Source: Bombus terrestris
Lineage: Eukaryota > Arthropoda > Insecta > Hymenoptera > Apidae
DNA length: 64,000 nucleotides
Direction: 5' to 3'
Assembly (NCBI RefSeq): GCF_910591885.1
Contig: NC_063277.1
Span: 992,001-1,056,000 of the forward strand
Within the stretch, counting starts at the first letter, position 1; each line of letters starts with the position of its first letter. The position numbers and the translations under genes are program-made. The notes under the pieces are model-generated. The model saw only the letters and a list, made by a program, of their open reading frames with translations, ran no database searches and had not been told where the DNA came from. Of the stretch, positions 1 through 12,190 are shown piece by piece.

Positions 1-3000
1 GCGAGTCATTCGATGCCTATTAGCGAAATTTTAGTTACTGTGGTTGGTTAATGATGCGATCGGAAAGGTACCTACAGGTACAAGTGCGACCTATTATTTA
101 TTCTATAACATAAAGATATTGATAATTTAGAGGCTATAGTACACTCGATGTCATATCACACGCGTTACCCTTTTAAACATCTTCGGAACAATAACTACTC
201 CAAATATCATTAAAACAAGCAAGCAAACCGACAACGTATTTAGCAAAGAGCACGAAATATATATTTCACGAACTATATATTTCAAGCAAAAAATAAAAAC
301 AACGAAGGAAAGAAGGCAAACGAATATTGCAAAATAATTCGAATAATTCTCGTCTCATTAGCGGCAGGATTCGTAAGTGATTACAAATCCAAATAAACGT
401 GGCGTACGCGATCATGGAAACGCACGTTCCATTGCGGGGCTTTGCTAATGTATTACTACATTATTCGGTTGATACCAGGCTGATCATTGGAACGACCATC
501 GCCAGAGGGTATAAAGCTTGAACACATTCCATGATATCGTGGCGGAAAATGCTGGAAAAACGAGTGGGCTGTGTTGGCTGCTGGCTAATTCCGTGACAAT
601 TCGATATATTTTTACCGGATAAACGCCGGTGCTTACATCGAAAAACGATTGGTAACGAACGACGAGTCCGCTATCCAGCCAACACTAATTAATTACTGAT
701 TAACGTTGAAAACCGGGCCCGTACTGCCTGGGATATTGATGGATTGCTATTTCCGGGCTATTTCGCCCGTGCATTATATCCGCATCGCGTTTCCAACGGG
801 CAATGCTGCTCGATTAGCATCTGCCGAAAATGTGAAAACCGCTTCGGCCTAAATTACATCTGTGCGTTAGTGAGCTAAGAAGTTGATTTAATATCCTCCT
901 GTACCCTTTCTATAATTCACGTGCTTATTTTTTTAAATATATAAAAGTCTACAAAGGATCAAATCGATATCACACGCGTACCGTGAAAGTACGTGCCAAT
1001 TCGAATCTGATTTTAACAAGTACAGGATACGCGTTTCTTCACATCGCACTTTCCAACCATTGATTTCTATCTTTTTGAGTTAAAAATTTTTAACAAAAAC
1101 GTTAGAAACATAAGCAATTTTATTTGAAGTTACTCCTTTGAAAATACTTTACGATATTACAATGCAAAGTAGATCTATACCAGCGTTCCATTTTAAATCA
1201 AGGTTTATATAGATGACATACGTTCTCGGTATTTTTATGACAGACTAATTATAGTTGGGCTTTCATGCAATAACAAGAAGTAATAGCTGGAACTGTGGAC
1301 CGAATGCATTGAAAATTCAGTGACAAAGGAGACGCCAAAGCTCTCGCATAGTAAAAGTCTAAAATAACAATGAGGCCAGGGAAAACGTTTACGAGAACAA
1401 TAAATCTTCTTCCTTCGTTACGACTGCTACGTCACGCAGTATTCGAACTTGCGCTATTTTTATTAACAATACCATGATTGGACGCTTTTTTATCCGATCA
1501 AATGTATATCGCGATGGCATTATGTAAAAGAGCCAATATTATAAAAATCATAATTACGTGGAAAAGTAGATACTTCGATATCGTGGAAACTACGTAGAAG
1601 AAAAGATCGAAACGAAAAGATATCGAGCCAATGCTAAGGATTCAAGCGAAACCTGTCGTCACGTAATACCTAGAATCCTTGAATAAATATAATTAATTTA
1701 ATCGTTATTTGCAACGTACACTCGATTAATGTTAAACGTGGTCAATATTCTGCTATGCTAACACAAGTTTCATGCTTACATGCTTGCGATATAAGTTTGA
1801 TGTAGGTAAACGAAAATGGAAAAGATAAAAACAACTTATTGCATTCGATAAAAATATCGAAAATCAGTTACGCGTAATACAAAATACAAACAAGGCGGTA
1901 GGACCGGAGATACGGAAAACCGTACCTAATAAAGGAAAAAGTCAATGAGAAAATTTGTGCAATGATTTATTCAAATTCATCGACGAATGTTTATTAGACG
2001 AGAGACTAAAAATTTCTTTAATATTTTCATAAATATTTTCAACGTGATATTTGCTTTAAATCGCATTAATTATTTATATTAACACATACACATATACACA
2101 GGTACACGGTGTATTAAAAGATGAGAAGGAATAAAAAACTTGTCGAACGATTGATAATATATTAATCAATGTACTAAGAGGGCTAGGAGTTTGAAGAGAG
2201 GGTAACCGAAGCGATATGGTCTGATCTTAGAAAGAAAGCCGAACCACCTTGTTCGCTCATGAAATCAAGGAAAAAGCGGCGAATAAACAGCGAGTGCTGT
2301 TCCTTAGAGGATTGGACGGATTTATCTCGCAGGACAGCGAGCAGCCGTGACATGGGCAAGCAGACCTTATGCAGCCTCTCTCACGGAAGGTCTCCAATCA
2401 TGAGATTGCTCAATTGTACCTTCGTTTTTATCCTGTTTCGTATCCGAACCTGCCCTCTCCCCTCTGTCGCTTGCACCTCGCAATCCGACTTTTCCATTAC
2501 CCACTCTAGAGGAAAAAAAATTACCGATGAGATTAAAAAGCGTGACTATGCGTTTCTAACGGTCGCGATTAACAGGGAATGAAACATCTCGGATTAAGAT
2601 TCTGAGGAATATCTAGTTTGAATTTTCAACCAGCGAAATATCGCGACTGAAGTTCCTTGCCAATGATCACAGCACATTATAAAATGATGCGACATATTTG
2701 AAGAGTCGAAAGTAATAAACGATATATTAATTTAAGCCGAAGCATTATCTGCGAAATAAATTTGAAAGTCTTCGATCTTAAGATTTTAAATCACTAATAT
2801 CTTTGCAACACTCTTTTTATAAAATTTCAACGAGTGATTTATTTAATTAACAAAAATAACGGATATTGATTAATCTCGATACGTCAGTTATTAGAAAATT
2901 AATTTCTTTCAAGGCTCTATTTATCCAACCGTCCTTTTGCTACTCTAGCAGGTAATTTTCTGCTTAATGTGCTGGACATCCTTTTCTACTAATAAGCTTG

Positions 3001-5420
3001 CTCATTATCTAATCGAATAAAGCAAATCGCTATTAAGATGTTTTATTAAATCCAATGCATTCAGAAATGTATTTCAAGTAAACACAGTGAAGCTATTATT
3101 AATCACGCGTAGTAAATCGGCCGCTAGCAAGCAACTTTTTCTGTCTTTCTTAAAGCTCTTTAAGGTCGCAGGTCTCCAACTAACTTCTTTAACGCCCAAT
3201 ATCGAGCGAACCAAGTGCTCGATGACACGATAAAGTCATTTAGCCCGATAGTAAGGTAGAGTTCGTTGATTTTTATTCGAGTTTTGGTTTGCCTCGTTGT
3301 GGAACGGAAACATAAATACAATTGCGTCTATTTTCGAAAGCAGGTAAGGAATCAGCCGTGTAATTTTGCCTTTTTTTACGAAGATTTATAGATACTTCTT
3401 ACCTCTCATAGGACCGAATCTATCTTAAAATGCGAACAAATTTTTCGCTCGTCGATTATTAATAATAAGATACATTTTAGCTGATCTTCTTGTAAAGGAG
3501 AAATAATATTTAAAACCAGTTTTTCAGAAACAGATACATTTATCAAACATTTAGTAACAATAAGATATACAAGAAACACACGCTTTACAGCAGAGATTGA
3601 TTGTGTTCTGTATCGGGTGCACTTTACAGAAAGGAAGGCCAAAGGAAAAGCTTCATTGATCAAAATCACAGCCTGGCAATGGTGTTTACACAAAAAGCAG
3701 TGTAACAGTTGCATATACATCGATTTTATCGCTGATAAGGGGAAACATTCATTGCTCACACGAGCAACGCTACTAGTTATTCATCGAGTTTCTTATATAT
3801 CTAGCCGCTAATCATAAAGTAACTCGTAACCGTATTACGTGGAATTAATTTAATGCCTTCATATTTGCGATTAACTCTCCTTACTTTAATTGTTTTTGCT
3901 AACATCTTTCACTATCTGTACAATGATATAATTTGGTCGTTTAATAAATAATAATTTCTAAAAATTTCTAGAAGCTTTTAACTTCTAATACTTATATTTA
4001 AAAGACATTGATCGTTGAAGGTTGGTTTTTTCTTGTGTAAATATATGTATATTGGAAACGAATCGATGAAATTTTTAACAATCCAATCCAATGGATAGAA
4101 ACTCATTCTTCCGGCTTTTCGTTCAAAGCCAATTTTCGAAAGTCGAATCCCAGTTCGCGAACAAAAAGGATCACAAAAGTTCCTCTTTCTTATTACAGAA
4201 GATTGCTCTACAATTCTCCTACGGACTAGGCAACTTCCGCGAATTCGATATAAATGAAACCCTATTCAGTTTGAAATTTTGAATCAGTGTTATACATACG
4301 CGCGATGAATGCGAACGATAACAAAATATTGATATGATCAATCGTTAAAGATTAACCTGTGAAACATTCCAACGATTAAAAAAAGATACACTGCATAACA
4401 AGAACGAAGATTTCCATTGTTTTGCTAAAAGAACAACAGGAAAAATGTTGATTTGCAAGTTCGTCGAGTGACTTTCCTAACGAAGCAAATCTTCATATTG
4501 GTAAAACATCATCGTATTCCAAAGTACATATACACATTGAACGGAAATATGTCGTGAATCCCAGCACGGTTATAGATCTGCTCTCTACACTGGAAGTTTT
4601 CATTGAAAATGACTGATACATCGAAGGAACGAGGAGGAGACATTTCAAGGAGTATTCTGCTGCGGCGGTCGAGCTGCTCAAAAATTGTCTCGGTACATCC
4701 CGAGCACGTCCCGCGTTAGACACATTTGCTGGTCGAATTTGAAAAGTTTCAAACAAATCCAATAACAGACGGGACATTGCAGGAGGACGCCTATACGACA
4801 TCGGGAAAATGGGAGAAGGGCAACGACGTCTCTGCATTGTGAATTCGCCTTGGCTGTCGTATATAGTCACGCTCCTACAAACCTACAGGGAAGACTATGA
4901 GTGCTACGTGATCGCTTGCACCGCCACATCCGCATGTAAGATAAGTTTGCATGTGTTCCTGGATAGTGTGTACGTATGTACCAGAAACGAGTATTTCGCG
5001 ATACATCTCAGACCCAAACACGACGCGCCTGCATACTTTTCAATGTTCCAACCAGCCAGTCTCCGTAGTGTATCGCTCTTCTCTCTCTTCGGTCTTGCCT
5101 ATTCTCTAGATATCCTGCGTGTTCTACACAGCTAGCAGATGTAAATACTCGCGCGCGTTCCGGCTGTCGTGCACCGCAAACTTGTCGCGATCGTGTTCGA
5201 CAAGACTCTACAGTGATGGCGGAAAACTGGCTATGGAAAGGAAGAAATTGCAATTTACCAACGACGCGACGCGAATTTTCGTTGAATTATGATATACATA
5301 GAGTTTCGTTGAGATTGTAGAAAGGAGAAGTACATTACGGCGCAGGAACATTGCGGTGAATTTCAAAATTTTATCGTCGAGATAAAATAATTCGTTATTT
5401 TCGAAAATGAACAAGTATGA
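1..5420. other. Unassigned non-coding stretch
   Basis: I see no gene here. The sequence is AT-rich with short homopolymer runs. A GC-richer patch at about 4600-5260 has overlapping open frames on both strands (125, 108 and 81 codons), the usual sign of composition rather than coding. The 107-codon plus-strand frame at 2259-2582 has no recognisable domain. A loose ACACAT/ACATAT tract lies near 2083-2107. It could be intron or intergenic DNA. Confidence 0.6.
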
Positions 5421-5465
5421 AAATATCAGGTCTAATCTTAAGTTAAGACTCGAATGAACAATAAA

Positions 5466-5597
5466 ATAATTTATTATCTCAATATTTTAACAGCTTTAGA
5501 TGATATAGATCAAAAATTGCAAGTTGGAGAAACAGTCAATTCTTTGGCAACGATTAAGTTTCCGTTGGCATCAATTCAGCAATTTGATCATCTCTGA
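5466..5597 (+). pseudogene. Possible pogo/jerky-type transposase N-terminal remnant
   Basis: The plus-strand frame from 5466 to a TGA at 5595-5597 gives about 43 codons. Its middle part (LDDIDQKLQVGETVNSLA) has the spacing of the first helix-turn-helix of CENP-B/jerky/pogo transposases, where a Leu/Ile-rich helix leads into a Gly-Glu-x-Val-x-x-Leu-Ala turn. The second helix is present but poor (ASIQQFDHL in place of the usual Ser-Thr-Val-x-x-Ile). No start codon, catalytic DDE region or clear continuation follows; stops are frequent downstream. If real, it is a dead fragment of a cut-and-paste element. The match was made by eye, is short, and could be chance. Confidence 0.3.
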
Positions 5598-5849
5598 TAT
5601 GTTTGACGAATATACTAGGAGACTCTCATTATACAATGTGAGTCGATAAAAATTATCACTTGAAATAACTCGTTATGTATTGACTTTATCAAAACATGCT
5701 CCAAATGCAATTTATTATACTCAAGAGGACTGACTAGATGAATATATTTTGATTTTTTCATGAATTACATTTTCTGGAACGTCAATGTGATCTTAAGTTT
5801 TTTAAATGACACCGCATATTTTTCGACTACTCTGTTGTAACTGCTAAAA

Positions 5850-7640
5850 AGACAAATTCAACGGCCTACAAAGTAACCTTCAATTGACCTTGGATTTCAT
5901 AACGAAACGAAAGTTTCTAAAGTAGAAAATGTTTAATTGTGTCACGTATCTAACAAGCTGTGTATCGACCCGAAGATCGACTCCAACGTTAACATTCAAA
6001 ACAAAACGAAACTTTTTAGAAAACAAAAATTTTCAATCTATACTCTTTTACTTTGACTGTACATGCCTATGTATGAAAATCCAGGTAAATATTGCGAAAG
6101 CAACAATCACGCGACACACGTGGTAATGGTAGTCTATGTTCTCTTTGAACTGGTGGAAGAACCCGGAGAAATGCCGAGCCTTCACGCACGACTGAGAAAT
6201 TCAGATTTGCGAGCCACTAGATGGACACGTTCAGACGCACGTTTGCTGGCTGCAGTGACCGAATCACTCGTATCTGCGTATACGCGTCACAGCGTCGACA
6301 CAATGGAGAGATTACAAGTCCACCCTGTCTGCTACATCGAGCACGAAGATGGTGGATTCACTGCGTGAACGATTGGGACACGCTGAAAAACCAGCATGTT
6401 GATTTCCACTTTTATAATTCCCTGTTGCTTTCTGTCTCCCGGGTAGGGACTTCTGGGAGTCACACTGTTACCTTCCCAAAGGCAATTTTATCTTCTGAAT
6501 TCAGAGCGATTGCTTTATCGTGGAATTCCGCTGGAATCTAGTTTTCAAAATGGTAACGAAGCCAACGACATCGACTGCGTTAGAGGAACGATTTTCATGA
6601 TTGTTATTTTCATTCGTACGTTCGTCAAAATATGAATATTATATCTATGAATTTTCGAACCGATTGCTCCCATTGATCAAGGAACATGGAAATGTATTTT
6701 AATTTCAATCTCTATGTATGAAAGACCTTTTGCGTTAAAAACTAATAACGAATCGAACATACGGATTTTTTTATGATGATCACATCGTAGTGCGGATAGT
6801 CATATCGAGTTACCGCGTACGAACCAATAGAAACGATTGCAAGATACAAAAGAATGCACTGTGTGATTGATGTGTACCGCGTTGGGTTAATGCGAAAGTA
6901 ATTTCAATTTCTTGACCGTGCTAGAATAAACAATTTCAAGTATCTGTGTGTGAGTAAATTGAGGTTGCCATCGACGTTTACGCACGAAGAACGTTACGAA
7001 ATAAATGCAAAGTTGCGGCTATCGCGGATTGAAATGACGTCTCGATATACTTGTCGCGCAGGTAAGCAGGTACGTTTAGAACACGGTTTTTGCGTTGCGA
7101 TCCTTAAGTAAAAGAAGGACGACGGTGGAACATGGATGAAACCTTTTTTGATAAGAGTGCTCTCGAGATGTTCTTGAGAAAAAGTTTTAACGAGACAGCC
7201 AAAGATTTTTCACAGAACGAAAGAGGAAGCGAAAGAACCAGACAGAACTGTCCTTCCCTTAGCGTCAGAGGCACCTACTAATGCTGTCCTTTCGAAAGAA
7301 TTCTGCCTTCAAACGTCGTGTTTCCTGCTTTCACAATGATTTTTTAACTTTTCTGTCGCTTTGTGATTTATTCTTCTCTCCACAGTGCTGGATAAACACC
7401 GTATTCATTTAACCACATAGTATAACATATGACATAGTAACCCTTTTTAATGAGTAATAATGAATAAAGAGTATTCATTTATTCAATTTCCGAGTAATCT
7501 TGAATCAACGAAAAAGACGTTATTTCATTGATTGCGTAGAATGCATTTTTTTTTAGAAAATCACTTTTTGCCTTATCGAAATACATATCTATTCATGCAT
7601 ATCTAGAAATGCTTTGTTTGGTAACTCAATTTTTTCGTCA
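5850..7640. other. Unassigned non-coding stretch
   Basis: I recognise no gene. Two overlapping plus-strand frames (6063-6368 and 6221-6541) cover a GC-richer patch, but neither shows a known domain and both are about 100 codons. A CTCF-like motif lies inside this patch. The rest is AT-rich with no clear repeat. Confidence 0.55.
6214..6225 (+). promoter_or_regulatory. CTCF-like binding motif
   Basis: The 12 bases CCACTAGATGGA match the conserved CTCF core (CCASYAGRKGGC) at 11 of 12 positions; the last base is A rather than C. CTCF is an insulator and chromatin-loop protein present in most insects. A single 12 bp match in 64 kb is weak, so this is only a candidate site. Confidence 0.25.
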
Positions 7641-7643
7641 CAG

Positions 7644-7787
7644 GAAATGAAACGCAAAAATTGATCGAAACAATCGATAGAATTCTCGAAACATGGCCTG
7701 CTGGATTTCTAATTAATTTTTTAGCTTTCGGACAATCGAAAATCCGATGCATCATCGAGACAGGCACATACCAACATATCCAATCAG
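7644..7787 (+). CDS. Candidate internal exon of an unidentified gene
   Basis: A 144 bp stretch is open in one frame within AT-rich DNA. It is bounded by a good acceptor (a T-rich tract, then CACAG ending at 7643) and a good donor (CAG followed by GTAAAA from 7788). The open frame begins after two bases and ends one base into a codon, so the exon is symmetric in phase and could be skipped without a frameshift. The frame stays open past the donor to 8038. The 47 complete codons begin NETQKLIETIDRILETWPAG and continue with a short hydrophobic run. I recognise no family. Flanking exons were not found. It may be a chance open frame between chance splice-like sites. Confidence 0.2.
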
Positions 7788-7799
7788 GTAAAACATACA

Positions 7800-10430
7800 G
7801 TTTTGGTTTTTTAATTCAAACTAAATTAACCCTTTTTATCGAGGCATCCTTTCAATCAATGTTTAAACACACTCAACATGTTCAGAGAATGCAAACAATG
7901 AAACAGTACTCCGTAACGCAACAATATAAACAATTCAATTTTTCATCTATCTCAAATTGCTATTTTGCCATTCGCTGGTCTCTCATTTCGCACTGCACGC
8001 TCCCATGTATGGTACAGGAACTGACCGTAAGAGGATAGAAATTTGCAATTTTCTCGTTGGAGTGCTTTAAAGCTCGATTAGCTCAAAGGAACAAAATCCG
8101 AAATTTGTAGAACGTGACTCGAGTAACTCAATTCCCCCGACTGATTTCGCGTTCGATGGGCGAGGAAAAACATTTTTGTCGCGCGACCTCGATATAGAAC
8201 AGGTGTGCCAATGAAACGTTCGATGCGCATCGTCCGTGACTGGCGTCACATGGTAAAATTATTTGACGCGTTTTACTCGCGGTTCGTTCTATCGCACAGA
8301 CAGCCGCCGGTTCGATGGACGAGACGCGTGCAAAGTGATTACGGAAACGACAAGTGATAACAATGAATTCACGTTCAAGTACTCTTACTACGGGGCTGAG
8401 AATGGAGAGCAAAAATAATGGATGTTGCTCGCACAAACTCTTCATGAGTGTCATGATACGCTCACTTTGGGCTACTTAAAAGAAAGACGTTATCGGGAAT
8501 TAGAATTGACATGAAACTTCTTCGTTAAGATCATTATATCAGACCGAATTTCTTCTTTTTTTTTTCGTTTTTTGAGATTTTAGAACGATAATGGCACTAT
8601 ATGAAATTGGAATTTGTATATCTAATAATTTGTAACCTAGCGGAGTGAAACAACACGATCGTTTTATTGTTGGAACAACTATCGTAGAACGATAAAGTTG
8701 TTAAAAATTAAAATTGCGAATGTATTAGTCGAGCAAGATGTAGTGAAAAAGTTTGTGACCCATAAGGTTTTGCGGCTTCACGTCATAAACGTTTTGTTGA
8801 TTGAACCACGGATTTCTGAAAACGATTTGAATTCCGGGACGTTTAAAGTTTTCCAGGTGAAAAAAAAGCTCATACATTGTGCACTTTGACAAACGCGAAA
8901 TTCAATCAGTGTCCGATTGTGCGCAACGTGAAACGAAACTCTCTCTCTCTCTCTCTCTTTTTTTATTCTATCGAACGAAATAGGTATTCCGGTTTTACCA
9001 AGGGTGTCAAAATATGAATTTTCTTCTAGTCGCTAAAAGTGTATAGGTTATGGATGAATTGAATGGGAAACAAATACTATAATTAATATAGTTTGATGAT
9101 TGCATATTTTTAAATTCTACTGAGTTCTTTCAGTTATTTTTCACCTAGTTGTGTGTTATCGTTAAAAAGTTTCTCAAAGAGGAAAACACAAAATGTACAA
9201 TATTTATAAATTGACAACGAAATTGAAAATTCAACTTGTACGATTACGGCAGTAAAAGGAACATACTGGCATTTTATATTATTTTGATAAAGGAATCACT
9301 TAATAGTAACGGCAGTTCACAACACATTTTAGGAACACATCAAAACAATGTCTTAAATCACGAAAACAATCAACCACATTTCACTGCCATATTCGAGCCG
9401 GTAGCGATGTGAAGTTAGACGTAGAGACTGTGTCGTTAATAAAGATGGCGTAAACTTCTACTTGTGAATCGCTGGTGAATCGATCACGTTCGATCTCAAT
9501 CACGATGATTTTCTATTTATGTTTTTTTAAACCTACCAATTAGGAAAGCTGATTTGGAAGTATGACTGCAACAAAATATTCATGAAAGAAGAAATACTTA
9601 AACGTTAAATAGAAACTAGTAGAAATAAATAAGTTAAAATAAATTCTAAACACAATCTCTTTTCTTTCTATGTTTCGTTTTAATCATTAAGCAGTCTCTT
9701 AATCTTTGCAAAAAGGTAATTGCAAAATTTGCATTAAAACTGTAAAAGTAGAGCACAAGGATAAAGATGACAGGAGGAAATTACATTTCCATCATTTACG
9801 ATGTGATAAAACATCGTTTCAGGCAAATGTTGTGTGTTCAGTTTGTTAAAAGATACAAAAGAATATTATAGTTATGGTATCCAATAACAAGAAAAAAATT
9901 AATTACCAAAAGATGTACTATGTTCTGGTAATTTTACATTGTAAAATATTAACGAACAGCATTAAGGAGCATCGAATAAATAGTACTGCTTTTCTACAGA
10001 AGAACTCAGAATTATATTTTTCACCGAGTTTTTCAAATAATCTTGTGCCAATTCTCAATTGCGCTGGGAAAATTCTCACATATTGAACATCGACACAGTT
10101 ACCTCCTCAGCAACGCTTACTAAATTTTTCCGCGGAATTCGTTCTCGTTTGGAAGTACCGAATATAACATCAACGATAATTGATCTATTTATTCGTTGGT
10201 AGCATACTTAGGTGGAAGTCACTTATTAATTCGACGAAGCAATTGAGAATCGCTCGAAGGTCTCGTTTCTGTTAAGCGCGCCGGTTGAATCCTTCAAGAT
10301 GTTGAATTATTAATTGTCTCGAGATACAACGTACACGGGAAAGGCAGCAGGCGATATCCGTGTGCAACAGCAAGAGCCGTGAAGAGAGGGGCCATAGCGC
10401 GTGCCGTAGCGGCGCATTACCTTGATTGCA
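7800..10430. other. Unassigned non-coding stretch
   Basis: I recognise no gene. The open frame running from the candidate exon continues to 8038, and a GC-richer patch lies at 8060-8450. The remainder is AT-rich and holds one CT microsatellite. Short open frames on both strands show no domain. Confidence 0.55.
8939..8957. repeat. (CT)n microsatellite
   Basis: This is a perfect CT dinucleotide tract of about 19 bases running straight into a T-run that ends at 8964. It is a simple repeat with no coding meaning, and would be length-variable. Confidence 0.9.
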
Positions 10431-10437
10431 ATGGCAG

Positions 10438-10606
10438 GAAACGCTAATTCACTAATGCGTCGCTTCCATACTCGTATACTACCACTTTGCTTTCGTACGC
10501 CGCGAGTGTGGCTCGGTTATTGAGGATAGTTTAGGATTATACGCTAACGATTCCGCGTTGCGGTCGTTCTGTGTATGTATCTTCGATCACGTTGTCCTGC
10601 TTGGCC
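10438..10606 (+). repeat. Dispersed repeat, copy 1
   Basis: This segment is the better-preserved member of a diverged direct pair. Shared landmarks, in the same order in both copies, are TAATGCGTCGCT (10453), a CCACTTT block, GATAGTTTAGGATTATAC, CTAACGATTC, CGTTGCGGT, GTTCTGTGT, and a GTCCT...TGG.C block (10594-10606). It is GC-richer than its flanks. No coding frame or terminal inverted repeat is visible. It could be part of an interspersed repeat family or an old local duplication. Confidence 0.7.
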
Positions 10607-11030
10607 GGGCGTCCGGCTATTTAGAGAATTAATTTTTTACGACTAGTTGTTTTTAAATTTGTTACTAGACTACCTCGTAAACATATTGGTTTTATATGGA
10701 TTAAAATAAACGAGTGAGAAATTAAAAGTTGATGCATGAATGCGAAGGCGAATTGGCTTCGTAATTAAGTACTTGGTAGCGTAGGGTCTCTGTCACAGAT
10801 TGCAACCATCGAGGAGAGTATGAGTTTTATGAGAAATTCTTTTCTCAGGAAAGTTGGAAACTACATTCTAGTTGCACTTTATTAAATTCACGGAGTTAGT
10901 GTACTATACATTTCGAAACACTATACTACGCTATATAGATAGAGGTACTGTATATAAATTCGAAAATAAGTAGTTAAAGTAGCAATTAAAAAAGATAATT
11001 GATCGATGGAATTATGTGGATCAACTGCAT

Positions 11031-11180
11031 AGAAATGTTAATTTAATCGTTAATGCGTCGCTCCTATTATACCACTTTAGATCTTCATATTATGGTCCTA
11101 TCTATTGAGAATAGTTTAGGATTATACACTAACGATTCTACGTTGCGGTTGTTCTGTGTTCGTCATGTCCTACATGGACC
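11031..11180 (+). repeat. Dispersed repeat, copy 2
   Basis: This is the second member of the direct pair with 10438-10606, about 600 bp away in the same orientation. Matching landmarks run from TAATGCGTCG at 11051 to GTCCTACATGG at 11167. It is shorter through small internal deletions, and many differences are losses of CpG (for example ACGCTAAC becomes ACACTAAC, and GTCGTT becomes GTTGTT). The alignment was made by eye. Confidence 0.7.
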
Positions 11181-12158
11181 AGTTTCCTAAAGGATTAATT
11201 AATCTTCCTCATTTCTAGATGCCCTACTAATGTCACTGTAATAACGCATTGGGATTTAATAAATGGATATGGACTAGGTCTTATAGTTAATAGAGTAATT
11301 AAGGTGTAACAGATCCTGTATCATATATATCTATGGCTATTAATAAGCATAAACACAACATACTCGTTTAAGTAAATACGTTAAATATAAATGATTAAAC
11401 GAAGTGTAAATTACAAATATCAAAAACAGAATGGATTACATTATCAAATTAAAATACTCTACTGTTCCACTTCAGAACTGAAAATAATTCAATTAATGAT
11501 TTAGTATTCCAATAGTAACCGATATTAAAGTCATAAATAAACGAACCTTAGAGAAATGGTTCCTACCACCTATTCCTATACCACCCTCGCATAATAGCGC
11601 CCGAAAATTGCACATTCTACCATACAGGCAAAGTATAATTGGTTGCGCAACCACCTAAGTTAACTCCATTACTGAATCCGCTAATAGACAAATCGTGTTC
11701 CCATTTCTTTCTCTCTTTCTCGCTATCTATTCGTTCCATTATTTGCCTAAACGATCATAAAACAAAAACGACTTAAATGTTCGTTACGAAAAGGATGTAT
11801 TTAAATTGATGATTGTAACTTTTTGATACACGCGGTGTACTGATTCTTTGAATAATTATAAAAGAAGAAAGAACAAAGCGGCTTAAGGAAGCGCACGTAA
11901 TTAATCACTAAAATTTTTTAAGAGTCGAAGGTTGGCATATGCCCCGGAGAATACTGTCCAAATGTTGCCAAACAAATTTACAGCGTAATGGGTAAAGGCT
12001 CGAGAATATTACTAACAAGTTTTCCAAGTATAACTAATCTTAATACTTCATTATCAAAACATCGTTACATTGTATTGCATTGAGCCTTAAAACAATTATA
12101 AACACTTGAAAATCGTTGAACGATGTTTAAATAAACGATAACTCAAAAAATTTCCTTT

Positions 12159-12190
12159 TATATATATATAAATTATATATAAATACAAAG
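12159..12190. repeat. TA-rich simple repeat
   Basis: Two short (TA)n runs are separated by AA, giving about 32 bases of pure A/T. It is a simple sequence with no other feature. Confidence 0.85.
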
